Assembly: GCA_002205965.3 (NCBI GenBank)
Contig: NADL03000481.1
Coordinates: 186,001 to 250,000 of the forward strand
Origin: Kappaphycus alvarezii
Taxonomy: Eukaryota; Rhodophyta; Florideophyceae; Gigartinales; Solieriaceae
Reading direction: 5' to 3'
Length of the DNA: 64,000 nt
The position numbers were made by a program, and so were the translations under genes. Below are positions 33,750 to 44,714 of this stretch, one piece after another; position 1 is the first letter of the stretch; each line of letters begins with the position of its first letter. The notes beneath the pieces are model-generated. The model worked only from the letters and a program-made list of their open reading frames with translations. It was not told where the DNA came from and did no database searches.

Positions 33750-35108
33750 AATGCGCGTAGAGTTAGGCACACACGAGCAAATTGAGTACAAAAAATGTAC
33801 AAAATTATCGGAGGCGAACAAGTCATGCGAGGACACCTCGAAAGCGCACCACAGTGGCTCGTTGATCGAGCTGCTCAAGCAGAGATCGGCGAGGCCTGGA
33901 AGGGAGCATATGAAGAAGTCCACTAAAATGATATAAACAATAGCACGAATTTCATCTCATCCCACGTAGTTTACAAGGTCAAATCCGAAGAACAAGAGAA
34001 GAAGAAGCGATTGAAGGCAGGGCTATGCCCACATGGGAATAGAGACAAACTCAAAGGCTCTATAATAAATGACCCTTCGAATGCAAATTTCTTAGCAATC
34101 CGAATCATGCTATCAATCTCAAGTATTCTCCAATTCAGCGTAGCATGTGTCGATATAAAAAGCGCGTACCTCCAAAGTGGCCCAATTACAAGGGATTTAT
34201 ACATCCGCCCACCGAGGGAATGTTCTGCACCAAGGGATACCCTTTGAAAGCTATTAAAACTACCATACGGAATCTGTGAAGCTGGTAGGCAATGGTCACT
34301 GACCCTTGAAACGTGGATACTTGAGACTGCAGGGTTCGAGCGTGCGGCATGGGTTGACCTGTTATACTTGAAACGAGATACGGATAATGGTATTGTCCTA
34401 ATGCTTGCAAAACTAACAGATGATCTCTTAATTGCTGGAGTACAGTCGGAAATCGACAGGTTTACTTCATTGATTCAGCACAGATTCACTCCTAGTAAGG
34501 TTGCATGGGAAGGAGACGGAGAAATGAAGTTCAATGGCTGCACATTATCACGCCCGGCGAAAGGTACATTGTTACTGTCAATGGAAGAATACTTCTCCAA
34601 AATCAGGCCCATCAATATTAGTATAAGCCGAAGTGCAGACTTGAATTCACTAGTCACGAATAATGGGATCCTCGCATACCGTAGGCTTGCTGGACAAATG
34701 TCGTGGCTGGGATCCGGAGTTTTTACGACAGCCGCTTTATTCGGATCGCTCATGCAACAGAGAGTTCCATCTCTTAAGGTCCGAAACCTCAAAGAAACAA
34801 ATGATATGCTGCGATAAATTAGAAATATCCCAAAGGTAAAGTCATTCCCTAAAGCGGAGTACGAAACAACGAAGGCAGGAGTGGTAAAATTCTCCGATGC
34901 CGCATACAACGTATGCAGTTCAGAGACAAACGGTCAGACAGGTTTTACGACAGGAATTCGCTACCGAAGAAACTCAAGGGCCGATTGCTATCAAATAATT
35001 GACTGGAAGAGCACCTAGCAAAAGAGGGTGTGTCATTCCTCATATGGAGCTGAAATAATCGCCAGCGCAGACCCAGACGATGAGAAGCAAGCCACGACTC
35101 ACTCTTAG
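33750..35108 (+). pseudogene. Copia element 1, reverse transcriptase and RNase H
   Basis: RT blocks in order: KAGLCPHGNRDKLKG (KARLCxxG), VACVDIKSAYLQSGP (Asp of the catalytic triad in VDIKSAYLQ), KLLKLPYGICEAGRQW (YGLKQAxRxW), and LTDDLLIAG (the YVDD box with Thr for Val). The connection includes YRRLAGQMSWLGSG. RNase H follows from 34875: VKFSDAAYNV, NGQTGFTTG, SSYGAEIIASADPDDE. Residues of the polymerase site are largely kept, but stops at 34248 and 34815 and frame changes near 33940 and 34355 break it. The 3' end is cut near 35108, where a minus-strand LINE begins. Confidence 0.75.
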
Positions 35109-36110
35109 TCAGTGAGGGTGATGACGTTCAGGGACTCATAGGGAGTATTTTGTGAGTTTTCGAATTGGAGAACAGCACTTGTAGAGCGCTGCGAGTGGGA
35201 CTGATGGAGATCGTCTGCCACAAGGCGGAATGGGGCGCAGATAAAAGCATGTGAAAACAAGCACGCCGGTCGCGAACGCCTTGCATCAGGTAAAAAAAAT
35301 TTCGACAAGCCTGCATTTTGGTTTGACGAAATGATGTGATGAAGTTAAGAACCCCGAAAGGGAGGCCATACAGTTCAAATCCTGGATCCGTGCAATGTTC
35401 AAGGGTAAATGCAGAGTGAGGGCGGAGCTAGTTTTTGATGGGATGAAAGGCCAGAAGGTCCGGGTTTTATGTAGACTGAGGAAGACACCAACGGCGGGGG
35501 CTTGACACTGGATCAACCTGAGAGCAGTGCGAAGATTGTCAAGCGTCCTAATCGGGTACCGTCATCCGCAAGCCATTGGTTGAGGGCAATTTCGGTCGAG
35601 TTCGCTATCCGGTACACATGGGAGCGGATTTCAAGGGAAACCATGCGCACATTGACAGTGTCCTCTTGTTGGGTACCGTAGGCGCTTGGCATCAGAGTGC
35701 GTTGGCGGTTTAGAACTTATAGAGGTGGTCGGCATTGGACGTATAGAATCATCGAAAAAAACGCGCGGGTGGGCGTTTGGGTGGGAACAAGGTCCAGAAT
35801 TTTTGCATGTCCACACGATTGAAGGCGTTGCGCGCATCTAGCTGTCATGTTTGGGCGCTAGTATCACGCATCATGGTGTCGAAGCAAGCTTATATGCAAT
35901 TCGCCATTTGATATATCGAGATTCAACTCATCGTGATATCTATTGCGGTTGGCAAAAGACCGTACCTTCATATCAGCGAAGAACTGAGACGGAAGCGTCG
36001 TAGAAACGATTAGGGCTCGGACAGGGTTAGAGGTAGGTGAAATGGGCGATGCAGTTGACCAGCCTGGCGCGGAGAGAGAGTCCGTGATGAAAATCCCATG
36101 ATAGAGAGTC
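35105..36110 (-). pseudogene. LINE reverse transcriptase fragment
   Basis: Minus-strand frames give QLDARNAFNRVDMQKFW (about 35800, the LDxxNAFNSVDR block), YGTQQEDTVN (GxQQGDPLGP), LNQWLADDGTRLG (about 35580, the xADD catalytic box), and LDNLRTALRLIQCQAPAVGV with LSLHKTRTFWP, the fingers-to-thumb block LxxLxxALxxIxxxAPxxGLxLNxxKCExWxP. The end reads DRRACFHMLLSAP near 35240. This region precedes the LPxxLGG block seen in LINE family 1 copies, so it may be the RT of that family, but the two pieces do not overlap and this is inference. Several frameshifts and stops. Confidence 0.6.
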
Positions 36111-36972
36111 CTGTGAGATTGATTTCAGAGTTATCGTAACGACTTACGCCGTTGTAAACGTCCCGAGTCGTTCGTCGGGCCCCAATTGAGGGGATTTTGA
36201 TGATCTTTTGAAACGTGAATTATTGATTAAGTAAAAAAAGAAGAGATAAAGAGAAAATATGAGGGTGACACATCAATTTTTTTGTAGGGTACATATTGTG
36301 ACTTTGTAATAATTGCAATAATAAATAGTGACAAATGTAAATTGGATAATACACATTGCTACTAATTTATGAAGTGACAATTCCTCATGGGGAAAATGTG
36401 GAGATCGCAATGTATTTTAACAAAAAATCTTAAAGTCCACTGCATTTCTACTATTGAAATCACGCTTCAAGTTATGTCACAATGAGATTTAACAGAGTTA
36501 CTTCAGATTAGGTACTGAAATCGGCTACAAAGTACCTCATCCGTAACTCATGTTGTCAACTAACAAAAACACAGTCTTGTAAATGTCACAATGTGTATTA
36601 ACAGATCAAGTTCGGAGATCACTATAGAAAGCGTTTTTTTGTCCAGATCTCATAGTATCTACGGCTTCCCGCCACCCATTTTGCAACGAAAAAATCTCCC
36701 CCATCTTTCTTCTACTGCGGTCATCATTGTCCCCACCTTGAAAAAAAACAGATCTTCCAACGCTATTCCTGCAAACTATTGCGCTTTTTTCCATCCGAAT
36801 CATTTTTTTGTTCCCTCTTTTTAGCTACAATGAGAAGGCTCCCACTCAACGGGCGTGAGGCACTTCGACATTTTGGCACGATGGAATCTAAGGGAGCTCC
36901 TCTCATTGACGTTTAATGCATGAATACGTCCCCGAACGCAAAACAAACTGACCGCCCACTCGCCTAAACATT
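36111..36972. other. AT-rich region before the MULE
   Basis: No gene. May include the left end of the MULE. CGCAATGTATTT occurs here (about 36406) and again after the transposase (about 39486), but in direct rather than inverted order, so it does not support a terminal inverted repeat. Confidence 0.3.
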
Positions 36973-37251
36973 ATGAGAAGGCATCGCCGCCTCTCTGTTT
37001 TGGTTCATCCGGACAAATTTATTGGGAGTCCAGACAGTGACCGAAGAGCAGCAAGCAGGGCCATGCAAGTTCTTTCTAGAGCAAAATCCCTAGTTGAGAA
37101 CGAAATATCTTTCGAGAAGTTTGAAGGAAGATCGATAGCAGGTTTATTCATCTCTTCAGATGTGGTATATTCGTATGAAGCGACTAATAAGGAAAAGTTG
37201 TTGGACTTATTGGTCAGAGAGCAGCAGGAGTCTGTTGAGAGGGAGCAATGA
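36973..37251 (+). CDS. J-domain-like small ORF next to MULE
   Basis: A 92-residue ORF from ATG 36973: RRHRRLSVLVHPDKFIGSPD then RRAASRAMQVLSRAKSLVE. The central HPDK with preceding basic helix and following helix matches helix II-loop-helix III of DnaJ J-domains, which stimulate Hsp70 ATPase. Helix I of the J-domain is not visible upstream, so this is a partial domain or a spliced exon. The rest is charged (EKLLDLLVREQQESVEREQ). It stands about 80 bases ahead of the MULE transposase frame in the same strand. It could be a host fragment captured by the MULE, a second ORF of the element, or a remnant host gene hit by it. Confidence 0.45.
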   Translation: MRRHRRLSVLVHPDKFIGSPDSDRRAASRAMQVLSRAKSLVENEISFEKFEGRSIAGLFISSDVVYSYEATNKEKLLDLLVREQQESVEREQ

Positions 37252-37332
37252 AGAGTAAATATTTACGGAAAATCGCCTGGAAGTACATTTAACACGGATA
37301 GGATATCGCATCAAGATTCTACCTCTGTTGAC

Positions 37333-39345
37333 CAGCAAGGTTCATTCCTGTCAGGTTTGAAGTAGGGATTACTGTGCGCGGAAGATGGCGGCGCAGAAAA
37401 ATAATTCTAGCAGATAGTGCTAATCTTGGCGTGTTACGTGTGGTCAGAGTAGAGCAGACACTGGAAAGGGTCAAGATGACATGCCGCAACGAGACTTGTA
37501 GTGCTTTGACTTTATTCGACTGGCAACCACGACACGGAACATGGAAGCTGAACAAATATGTTCAGCATAGAAATTCTTGTTTGAAGCAGGATTCTGAGCG
37601 CGTTGTGGGCGATGGTAATGAATCTTTTTGTAGGAAAGCTTATACCTCGAATCAAGTTGCTCGTGCTCTGCTACATGAATACGCCCAAAATCATGACATG
37701 ACTACGATGCAGGTAGCAAACTTGGTTAAGACTAAATCGCTCTATCGACGTCAACCGGCCTACGAGCACTACAGAGCAGTCCAGCGGGAACTTGCTAGGT
37801 ACTTGGATGCAAACGGGGCTGTAGATACGGCCTGCTTGGAAGGGTATGCGGAACTTCTTCACCAGGAAGGGCATACTGTACATATCTATATCTTGACGGG
37901 ATTAGAGATGAAGGAACAAAGAATGAAAGCAGTTAAGTTCATCCATGAACAGAACAGACACGGGCAACGGAAAGAAGATGTTGCTCCGTTTAAAGTGGAA
38001 TATGTAGACGTCGAAGATATTGAGGACGACGAAAAATACTACGGGAGCTTCCTTTTGTTTCCTCGGTGGCAGAACAATTCTGTAGAACTGCACGAATGAC
38101 TTGTACGCCCGATGCCGCACGTTGCGACGGTGTTGGAAACAGATTTTATGGAACTATTTTTGAAGTTCTTGGCTACGATACCAAAAATCACCTGTTTCCA
38201 ATTGCATTTGCACACTTTAAGGGGCAGGAAAGTCTGGAGAAGTGGTCAGAGGTTTTCTCACCGTGCAAAACGATACAGGGATTCGACATTTCTGAGCGCA
38301 CTGCTATAGTTGATCAAGAGAAAGATATAGACACAGCATATAAAGCCGTCATGGAAAGAGCCAAATTGTTCGTAGACCCCATCCACGTCAGAAAAAATCT
38401 GGCTCCAAGACTTGAAATGGGCAAGAGCGCAGGGTTGGCACTCTACGACAAAGCATTGCACGCTCCAAGTATTGCTGATGTAGCCTCAATTAAGTCGGAG
38501 TATTCTAAGACACAGTGGGAGTATCTGGGAAAATGTAATGTCTCCGAACTCTACAGGGCACATTCTTTATTACAGGATACAGTAACAGCATCGCAGGGAG
38601 CTGAAGGTGGGATGGCATCTGCTTTGAGAAATCACATTAGATCTGTGGAGCCGCAAAAAAATGTTGGAACGCGGGTTTCTCAATCAACGGGAAGACTTTC
38701 TTCGCCGAAAATCTGCAGTAATATCCTGCGAAGATCCTTTCCCCCGAACGTTCAAAAAATACTGGCCAATCTCATTCAGGGATCGAGAGTTTATCAAGGT
38801 ACAGTTAAATGGTTAGATTGCACATCCCAAATGGAGACAACGGTACGGAGTGTGACTGACGGAACAGTCCTTCACCACGTAGTACTTAGCAAGGACCACA
38901 AACACTTCCTACATGCTGCTCCTATAGTCAGAACGGCTTCGGGCTTCCATGCTATCATTTTGTCGCTGTTGTGGTGGAGAAATATGGAACATCAAGTTTA
39001 TATCGGTTTATTGCAAGGCGCTATTTGTTTGCTTCGTGGACATCTCAGTACAATAATGTTACATTTGGTTTTCCACCTCCTTTTTCCATCAACTATGTCC
39101 AGACTACTGGAAAAGGCTTGTTCTCACTGTCAATAATCTGCAGATACCAAAAGCTATCCCGCCCCCAAGGTCCGCCCAAAAAAACATGCTGGGAAACGTA
39201 AGGCCTATTGGTATGAGCGTGGTCCGGCGCAAAGTCGTAAACGCACGTACAACTATTCTATGTGCGGATTATCAGACCACAACACTAGCAGCTGTCATCT
39301 CCGGCAGGTATTCGGTGTGGATGAGAGCACAAGGGAGTGTATTTG
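37333..39345 (+). pseudogene. MULE (Mutator-like) transposase
   Basis: The frame opens after a stop at 37330; no ATG is near. 37480-37590 holds a zinc finger (CRNETC...KLNKYVQHRNSC), the MuDR/FLYWCH-like DNA-binding module. A frameshift lies between 38066 and 38099. The catalytic domain follows: CTPDAARCDGVGNRFYGTIF (first Asp region), LGYDTKNHLFPIAFAHF, TAIVDQEKDIDTAYKAV (second Asp) and KLFVDPIHVRKNL, where the usual C-x2-H reads D-x2-H. Past 39000 it decays; at about 39260 NYSMCGLSDHNTSSC is the C-terminal CCHC knuckle (first Cys replaced by Tyr in YNYSMC). MULEs move by cut-and-paste with 9-bp duplications. Terminal repeats were not found. Confidence 0.75.
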
Positions 39346-39721
39346 ACTGTACCTGATTGGCTCTCAGTACCCTTAGTAGCCTATGCTTAGTAACATTTAA
39401 GTAACTCCCCCACGTTTAAAGTAAATTTTATTTCACATTGCGTAAATGAAGTGGTTTGTTATGCCTACTTTACATCGGTTTAGCTCGCAATGTATTTCGA
39501 AAAATCTCCTAAATTCACAACGAGTGATGACAACTTTTGGAAAAGTCACCATTTTGTCTGCTAATGTCTCCACACTTTATGCTATGCACAATGCAACATG
39601 ACAAGTTCTCATATGATCGCCATCTGCTTTTACTAATCTCCTCTTGTCGCACTACGTATCCCCAAAAAAAAACTCGATGTCACCATGAGTTTTGAAAATG
39701 ATCCAAAAATGAAATGTTATC
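39341..39721. other. 3' flank of the MULE
   Basis: AT-rich, no coding signal. Probably the right end of the MULE. Confidence 0.3.
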
Positions 39722-40312
39722 CGCCGCCGTATCTACCAGCGATTGAGTTGCACCCTGTAGTGTCTATTGGACCGTTGTCCTCATATGAGGACTACTTTTA
39801 GCACTTCTTTTTCAATACAAAATTTTTTACCTCAGCGCCTTTCTTGTCCCTCCGCATTAGTTCATGAGTGTAGATGGCCGATCAAAACAAATTTTTCAAG
39901 ATTCTTGACCTCGGTGAAGGCTAGACCAGTTTTCCCTCACCAGCTTCCGCTCTTTGCGAGAAGTTGTGAAAACGACTTCATTTTGGAAGGTAAAATAGTT
40001 CGTATTATCGTGGGGGGTTTCAGAAACGAGGGCACCTGTACAGAAAAAAATTACTGTACTGTAACTAAACATAAAAAACCTTTTTTCCAGTAAAAATTTC
40101 GGGCTTCCAAAACATTTACCCTTCCAAAATGTAACGGAAATTGTCCTCATATGAGGACAAAGTGTGCCTCATATGAGGACAGTGCGTGGTCGGATAGACA
40201 CTAGTCATCCATTGCTCAAGCTATGCTGTCCCGATCCCCGATGCGCATGGATGACGAGTTACATCCGGTTAGATCTTAGCCGTATAGTTAGGACGTGCTC
40301 AGTCCCCAGTAG
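39722..40312 (+). mobile_element. LINE family 1, 3' tail interrupted by MITE 1
   Basis: GCCGTATCTACCAGCGATTG and, after the MITE, GATGACGAGTTACATCCGGT through CAGTCCCCAGTAGATAC match the end of LINE copy B (6663-6823) almost base for base. Only the last few codons and the 3' UTR are present, so this is a very short 5'-truncated insertion. Confidence 0.65.
39760..40201. mobile_element. MITE 1 (442 bp), Tc1/mariner-type, TA target
   Basis: The ends are GTGTCTATTGGACC and, in reverse complement, GTGTCTATCCGACC, flanked by TA on each side (39758-39759, 40202-40203). LINE copy B at about 6690 gives the empty site: removing the insert and one TA lines the two up at equal length. Inside both ends lie palindromic TCCTCATATGAGGA blocks (one left, two right). 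No transposase is encoded, so it is non-autonomous. A short TACTGTACTG run at about 40053 lies within. Confidence 0.7.
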
Positions 40313-40382
40313 ATACGAAAGCATCACCTTTGATGATCAATACTCAGGAGACCGCTAGCGCCATACAGCGCAGGGCCTGGGA

Positions 40383-41345
40383 CTACACAGCAGGGGCCAA
40401 ATCGGTGGTTTGGTCAAGACGCAGCCGATTAACGGACGTAGCAGCGTATTGGACAATCAAGCATACGAATCTAACAAGGAGCGAATGTTTCTCGGCGGCA
40501 ACAGAGGTATCACGCTTGCTGGCGAGAAAGTGGGCAACTTTTAGCACGGCTTGATCAAAACCGGGTCTAATGCAACCATAGACATCAGAAACCATAGGGT
40601 GAAGGCCCAGTCCGTAGTATTCGCATAAAGTATGGTAATGGTGGCGTTTCTTTGATTCTTTCTTGGAGGTATGGCCATGTGGAGGACAAGAACGAAACAC
40701 GGATGAGTGCGGATTGATGACAGAGACATCAAAAGCCTGCGGGCTTGCAGCGAACTCGGAGTCATTAATAAACAAATCTACGCGGAGCTGGGTCGCGGAA
40801 GAAGCAGAAGGATAAATGCGGTCAATTCGAGCCTGTCGTTCCTCTCTGGTCAGTTAGGAAGCCGCAAGGAAGCCAGAAGAAGGATGTGGAGGATCTGGAA
40901 AGCGCTGCTCCCGAGAAACGCGAACACCGTGGAGTAGAGCAGTATGGCGGATGGACCGAGATATATCGTCAAGAAGTGCGTCGTGGCAGCGAACGCTACC
41001 GGCGCCATTATTGCACACCATGGCGTGATGACCATGAACATCTAGCATGGCAGTTGAACGGGAACATATGGTGCATGAATGGGATCCAGAGAAGAGTGGC
41101 TCGCCGAGACGTAAACAAACCATAGTAATCCAGGCTTCAGGAGCAGCGCGGGTACCGTTACCGCTGAGTGGAAGAGTGGAGAAGGGTAATGAGGACGAGG
41201 AAGTAGTGGTAGATACATGACGCGTTTTGGAAACATGGGTGAGGGATGCCGTGAAGCGATCATACTTGTAGTCCACGAGCTCAGTAGTCAGTGCATGCTG
41301 GAAGCCACGAGGGGGAACCCGGGGATTCCTGATGGACTGACGAAA
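40383..41345 (-). pseudogene. LINE family 2 C-terminus: zinc finger and endonuclease-like region
   Basis: The minus strand reads EAWITMVCLRLGEPLF, then SHSCTICSRSTAMLDVHGHH...VC (C-x2-C-x11-H-x4-C-like finger), SVRCHDALLDDI at the RHN position, and after a stop LFINDSEFAASPQAFDVSVI (the PAD...DVSV core, first Asp region worn) and LGLHPMVSDVYG. The tail is AHFLASKRDTSVAAEKHSLL. Same domain order as LINE family 1 but clearly different in sequence. RT is absent, so the copy is 5'-truncated. The finger half and the endonuclease half are separated by a stop near 40854. Confidence 0.55.
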
Positions 41346-42449
41346 GCAATTGACTAGGATTGCAAGCGAAACGGCTGGTATAGGGCAGCTGAGAACGGAG
41401 AGAAGCGAGTGGAGCGGAAATCAGTTGACAGGCGGGGAACGAAGAATATAGAAGGAAGAAAGATGGGAGGCTGGAGACAACAGAACCTAGATAGGCGATA
41501 CTGAATGCAATAAACTTCTTTCAATGAAAAGCTAATAAGCACAGCCCAGCTGGCCAAGTTCGTTTCCTCTTTTCAACACCTAACCGGGAAATTCGGAATT
41601 TCCCGGTCACACTTTGAAACGAGAAACGAAGTAAAATCGGTGGACATCATTAAACTTTCCTCGCATGCAGTTGTCGTTCCAACTCCCAAATCTGCGTCCC
41701 CCCGACCGCCTTCGAAGCCTTCTGTCAACCGATCGAGACTTCTGCAATCCGTCTTTGTCTTCCCCATCCATTTGATCTCAAACGAAAGGGCTGCTTTGTC
41801 CGATTACCCATCCTCAGTCCAACCCACTGGCGGCTACGAACCTAAGAGTCCTTTCCCTTCCCTTGTCTACCCGCCTCCCCCCATTCTAGCCGGACATTAC
41901 TCGCTCCCTTTCAAATCCGTTCCGTCTGCCTCCCCTTCCCTATCTGTTCCGTCTCCCGCCCTTCTCCGTGATTTCCATACCACTCAACTTCCCCACTCGT
42001 TCCTTCTCCTTCCCATCTCCAAACAATTCGTTCCCCTCCCTTTCCGCAACCAACCTCCTTCCCTATTCCAACCTGTTCTGAATTCGCACGCACTGACGGT
42101 TCTTTCCACTTCCCAACCCGAACTGTATCCCTCCGCCTCCCTAAACAGTATCGTTCCCCGACTCGTTCTGCGTTTTCACGAACTGATGGTTCACTCCTCT
42201 TCCCAATCTGACCCGTATCCCTCTCCCTTCCGCATTCATAATTCTTGAAGGTCCGCATTTCCATCCTGACGTCGTCTCCTTCCCCTTCTCCACCCAAAAT
42301 CGTCTCTTTTCCATTCCCAACCCACCCGCAATCCCACCTATTGGCGGCCCTTACGATTTACAACATATCATCATTCCCACTCAACCACAAACTCCTTCCC
42401 ACTTCTCCCCACGCGCAGTCAAATCACTCACGATCCGCCCCCCCTCGGT
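41346..42449. other. Pyrimidine-rich region, no named gene
   Basis: 41640-42248 is open on the plus strand but low-complexity (Pro/Ser-rich, no ATG start). Near 41581-41608 lies a palindrome around ACCGGGAAATTC / GGAATTTCCCGGT that resembles one inside MITE 2. Confidence 0.3.
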
Positions 42450-42677
42450 ATGAAGCACAATTCGGAGATGCAAGGTTCGGACAGCACTGGCTTTGCTGCT
42501 TTAAATTGTAACACAGGAGCAGCTAACTATGGGATCCAGGAAACTAGCATTGTCGGCATGGATGCTCTGTCATCTGGTCTTAAGCCTATGAACGCCGAAA
42601 CAGCCAAACAAACGGAAGATGCTAAACGCGACCAAGCGAGTGTTGAGGCTGTAGACGCCATGGGTAAATCCGTGTAG
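42450..42677 (+). CDS. Small hypothetical ORF (75 aa)
   Basis: ATG-initiated: MKHNSEMQGSDSTGFAALNC, then polar helical sequence (NAETAKQTEDAKRDQASVEA). Past the TAG at 42675 the same frame stays similar in character (SAINKTKEMLQLADGDAEKQ), so a longer coiled-coil-like protein was probably cut by a stop. It ends where the minus-strand Harbinger transposase begins, so it could be that element's partner ORF. Not recognised. Confidence 0.3.
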   Translation: MKHNSEMQGSDSTGFAALNCNTGAANYGIQETSIVGMDALSSGLKPMNAETAKQTEDAKRDQASVEAVDAMGKSV

Positions 42678-42822
42678 TATCTACTCTCTGCCATCAATAA
42701 AACAAAAGAGATGCTTCAGCTGGCGGACGGGGATGCTGAGAAGCAAACATACAACGACATTTTATGCAGTCTGTACAAAATTATTAGGAAAAAGGCATCT
42801 CAAAAGGTTCTTTTACGAAGCT

Positions 42823-44100
42823 TTACCATATGCGGAAGGGTGTAGGACGGGTAAAGCCAAATTGCTGCAGTCTAGGTGCAGTATTGTCACGTAGGGTAGA
42901 CTGCTCCCTGGAGCGATTGCGGTTTCTGTCGAGAGCTTGATCCATTTGCAACATGTTCTGAAAGTGAACGACAGGGCGCCCTTTCACCCTGTTCTCCTCT
43001 GCCATTTTTGATACAGCGTAATGCCCCTCAGCAGACTGATCGATGATAAAGTTGTGAATTTTTCATGCCAAAAGAATGATTGACGTACCCTTTACCAAAC
43101 CGAAGCGCAAAGGAGACCAATATATCCCGAAGCGAGTTACTAGAATTCCAAATGCCTGCTCCACAGCAATACGACATGAAGACAAATAATAAGTAAAGGA
43201 GTACTGCCCATGATTGAGTCCTCTCCCGCTGTACGTACGGTCTTAGAATATGCTCTTTTTTGTAAGCATCATCGGCGGCGATTGCACCCCAAGCAGTTAA
43301 AACGTTGAAAGTAAGAAGATAATGCACTTTGGTAGACTGGGACACAGTAGAGTCATGAAAAGATGCAGCATATCTTGCTGAAACAAATGAACAATTTTAG
43401 TTCCCTCCCACTGTCGCTTGTACACACACTGCGAAGAATCCATTTCCATTGTTGTATTTATTGGATCGGTTGTGTCCGGCAGTCTCGGTTGCTGAATTTA
43501 AATAGCTATATTGCCCTTCGCGGCAATGAATGGTGCCGTACACTGGACTTCTTCTAGTTCTGCAAAACCTGTTGGCTTCCTCTTGGCACTCAGAATCAGA
43601 CAGCAAGAATTTGATGGAATCTAAACATTTGTTCAGGGCGTGTAGATTCTGTTCAAATAAGAGGTAGATAGTCGTAGATCTAATTCCGTACGGCGAGCCG
43701 ACATCTAGATAGATTGTTCCAGCAAGTAAGCGTAACGTCACACACATCATTACTTCTACAGAAAAGGTTGATGCCTTCCTCGTACTCCTTTTTAATCGCC
43801 GTAATAATAGCGGATACACAGCTTGACCCGGAACTCTAAACTGGGTCGTTTTGATACGATACAAGCGCTGAAAATAGCCCTTGCCAATGGACTGGACATG
43901 CTTTTCGAACTCAAATCTCTCACTGTATGGAATGAATGTGTTTCTCCTCACACCCGGTGTGCCCATCGCCAAATTGGCTAGAGTAGAAACGAGAACCACT
44001 GTGCCTACAAAAATCACGCATTGGAGCGTCGGGATATTCCCTCCTTTTGAAAGTAGACGATTCCAAACAGAGTGCAAGCGGTTTCGCTTTGAAGGGGACT
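42823..44100 (-). pseudogene. PIF/Harbinger transposase (DDE_Tnp_4-like), broken
   Basis: The minus-strand frame 44077-43397 gives EVMMCVTLRLLAGTIYLDVG, YGIRSTTIYLLFEQ, SPVYGTIHCREGQY and NGFFAVCVQATVGGN. These are Harbinger blocks (LRxLAxGxxYxxL...FGxSxSTI, VGAIDGTHI, GxFALNVQAxCD). The first catalytic Asp (IDG) is His (CAT) in TIHC. Continuing, FHDSTVSQSTK (the GSxHDSxV block), AADDAYKKEHILRPY (second Asp) and, after a frameshift near 43200, CRIAVEQAFGILVTRFG (catalytic Glu) and KIHNFIID close the domain. The tail to 42823 is basic. The enzyme would insert at TWA sites. Frameshifts, a stop and the lost Asp make it inactive. Confidence 0.7.
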
Positions 44101-44714
44101 AGACATTGAAAAGGGAGGGTTTAACTGACGGTAGCGTCATGGTATTCCAGATTCTCGCAGTGCGTCATGGGTAATGTGGTAGGAAGATAGGAATACTCTC
44201 GTGATTCCAAGGGGATGTGTGGAACTTTCTCACGAAATTACCCTGTTGGCCTGTTGACGTGTTCTATCCCCTCTCTCTCATTTACTTCATGGCCTTATAT
44301 AAATAAATCGCCGATTGAAATACTGAAAAGGGTATGATATCACGTCTCTTATTTTCACGTTTTCAGAATTTCAAGAAGTTATGGGACACCCCTGAGTAAA
44401 TTTGCGAGTACAATAAGTACTAAAGACCTACAAGTCTTACTTCCAAAAAAGTTTACCACAATAGACACTGTGCGGTTTAAAAAGATAGCCCACCCCCTTG
44501 AATCGCTCGGTGCGTCTGAAATTTTTATTTTTTAACATTTTTTATTGTCTACGGGGAAAAGCAGAAGGTGGAGGCAAGGGGATGAGAAAACAAAGAAAAC
44601 AAGTAAAAAAATGGCTGCTCCATACTTGTTTCAAAAATAGACAACCGTGCCAAAAAGATAACACCGGAACTCTCGAAAACAAATTTTAATGGTACCAAGG
44701 CCGTACTGCTCGTT
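44101..44714. other. No gene seen
   Basis: Flank between two transposon remnants. AT-rich; terminal repeats were looked for and not found. Confidence 0.3.

Noticed and set aside
36406..39500. CGCAATGTATTT pair flanking the MULE as terminal repeats
   Set aside because: The copies are in direct orientation and only 12 bp long; MULE ends are inverted.
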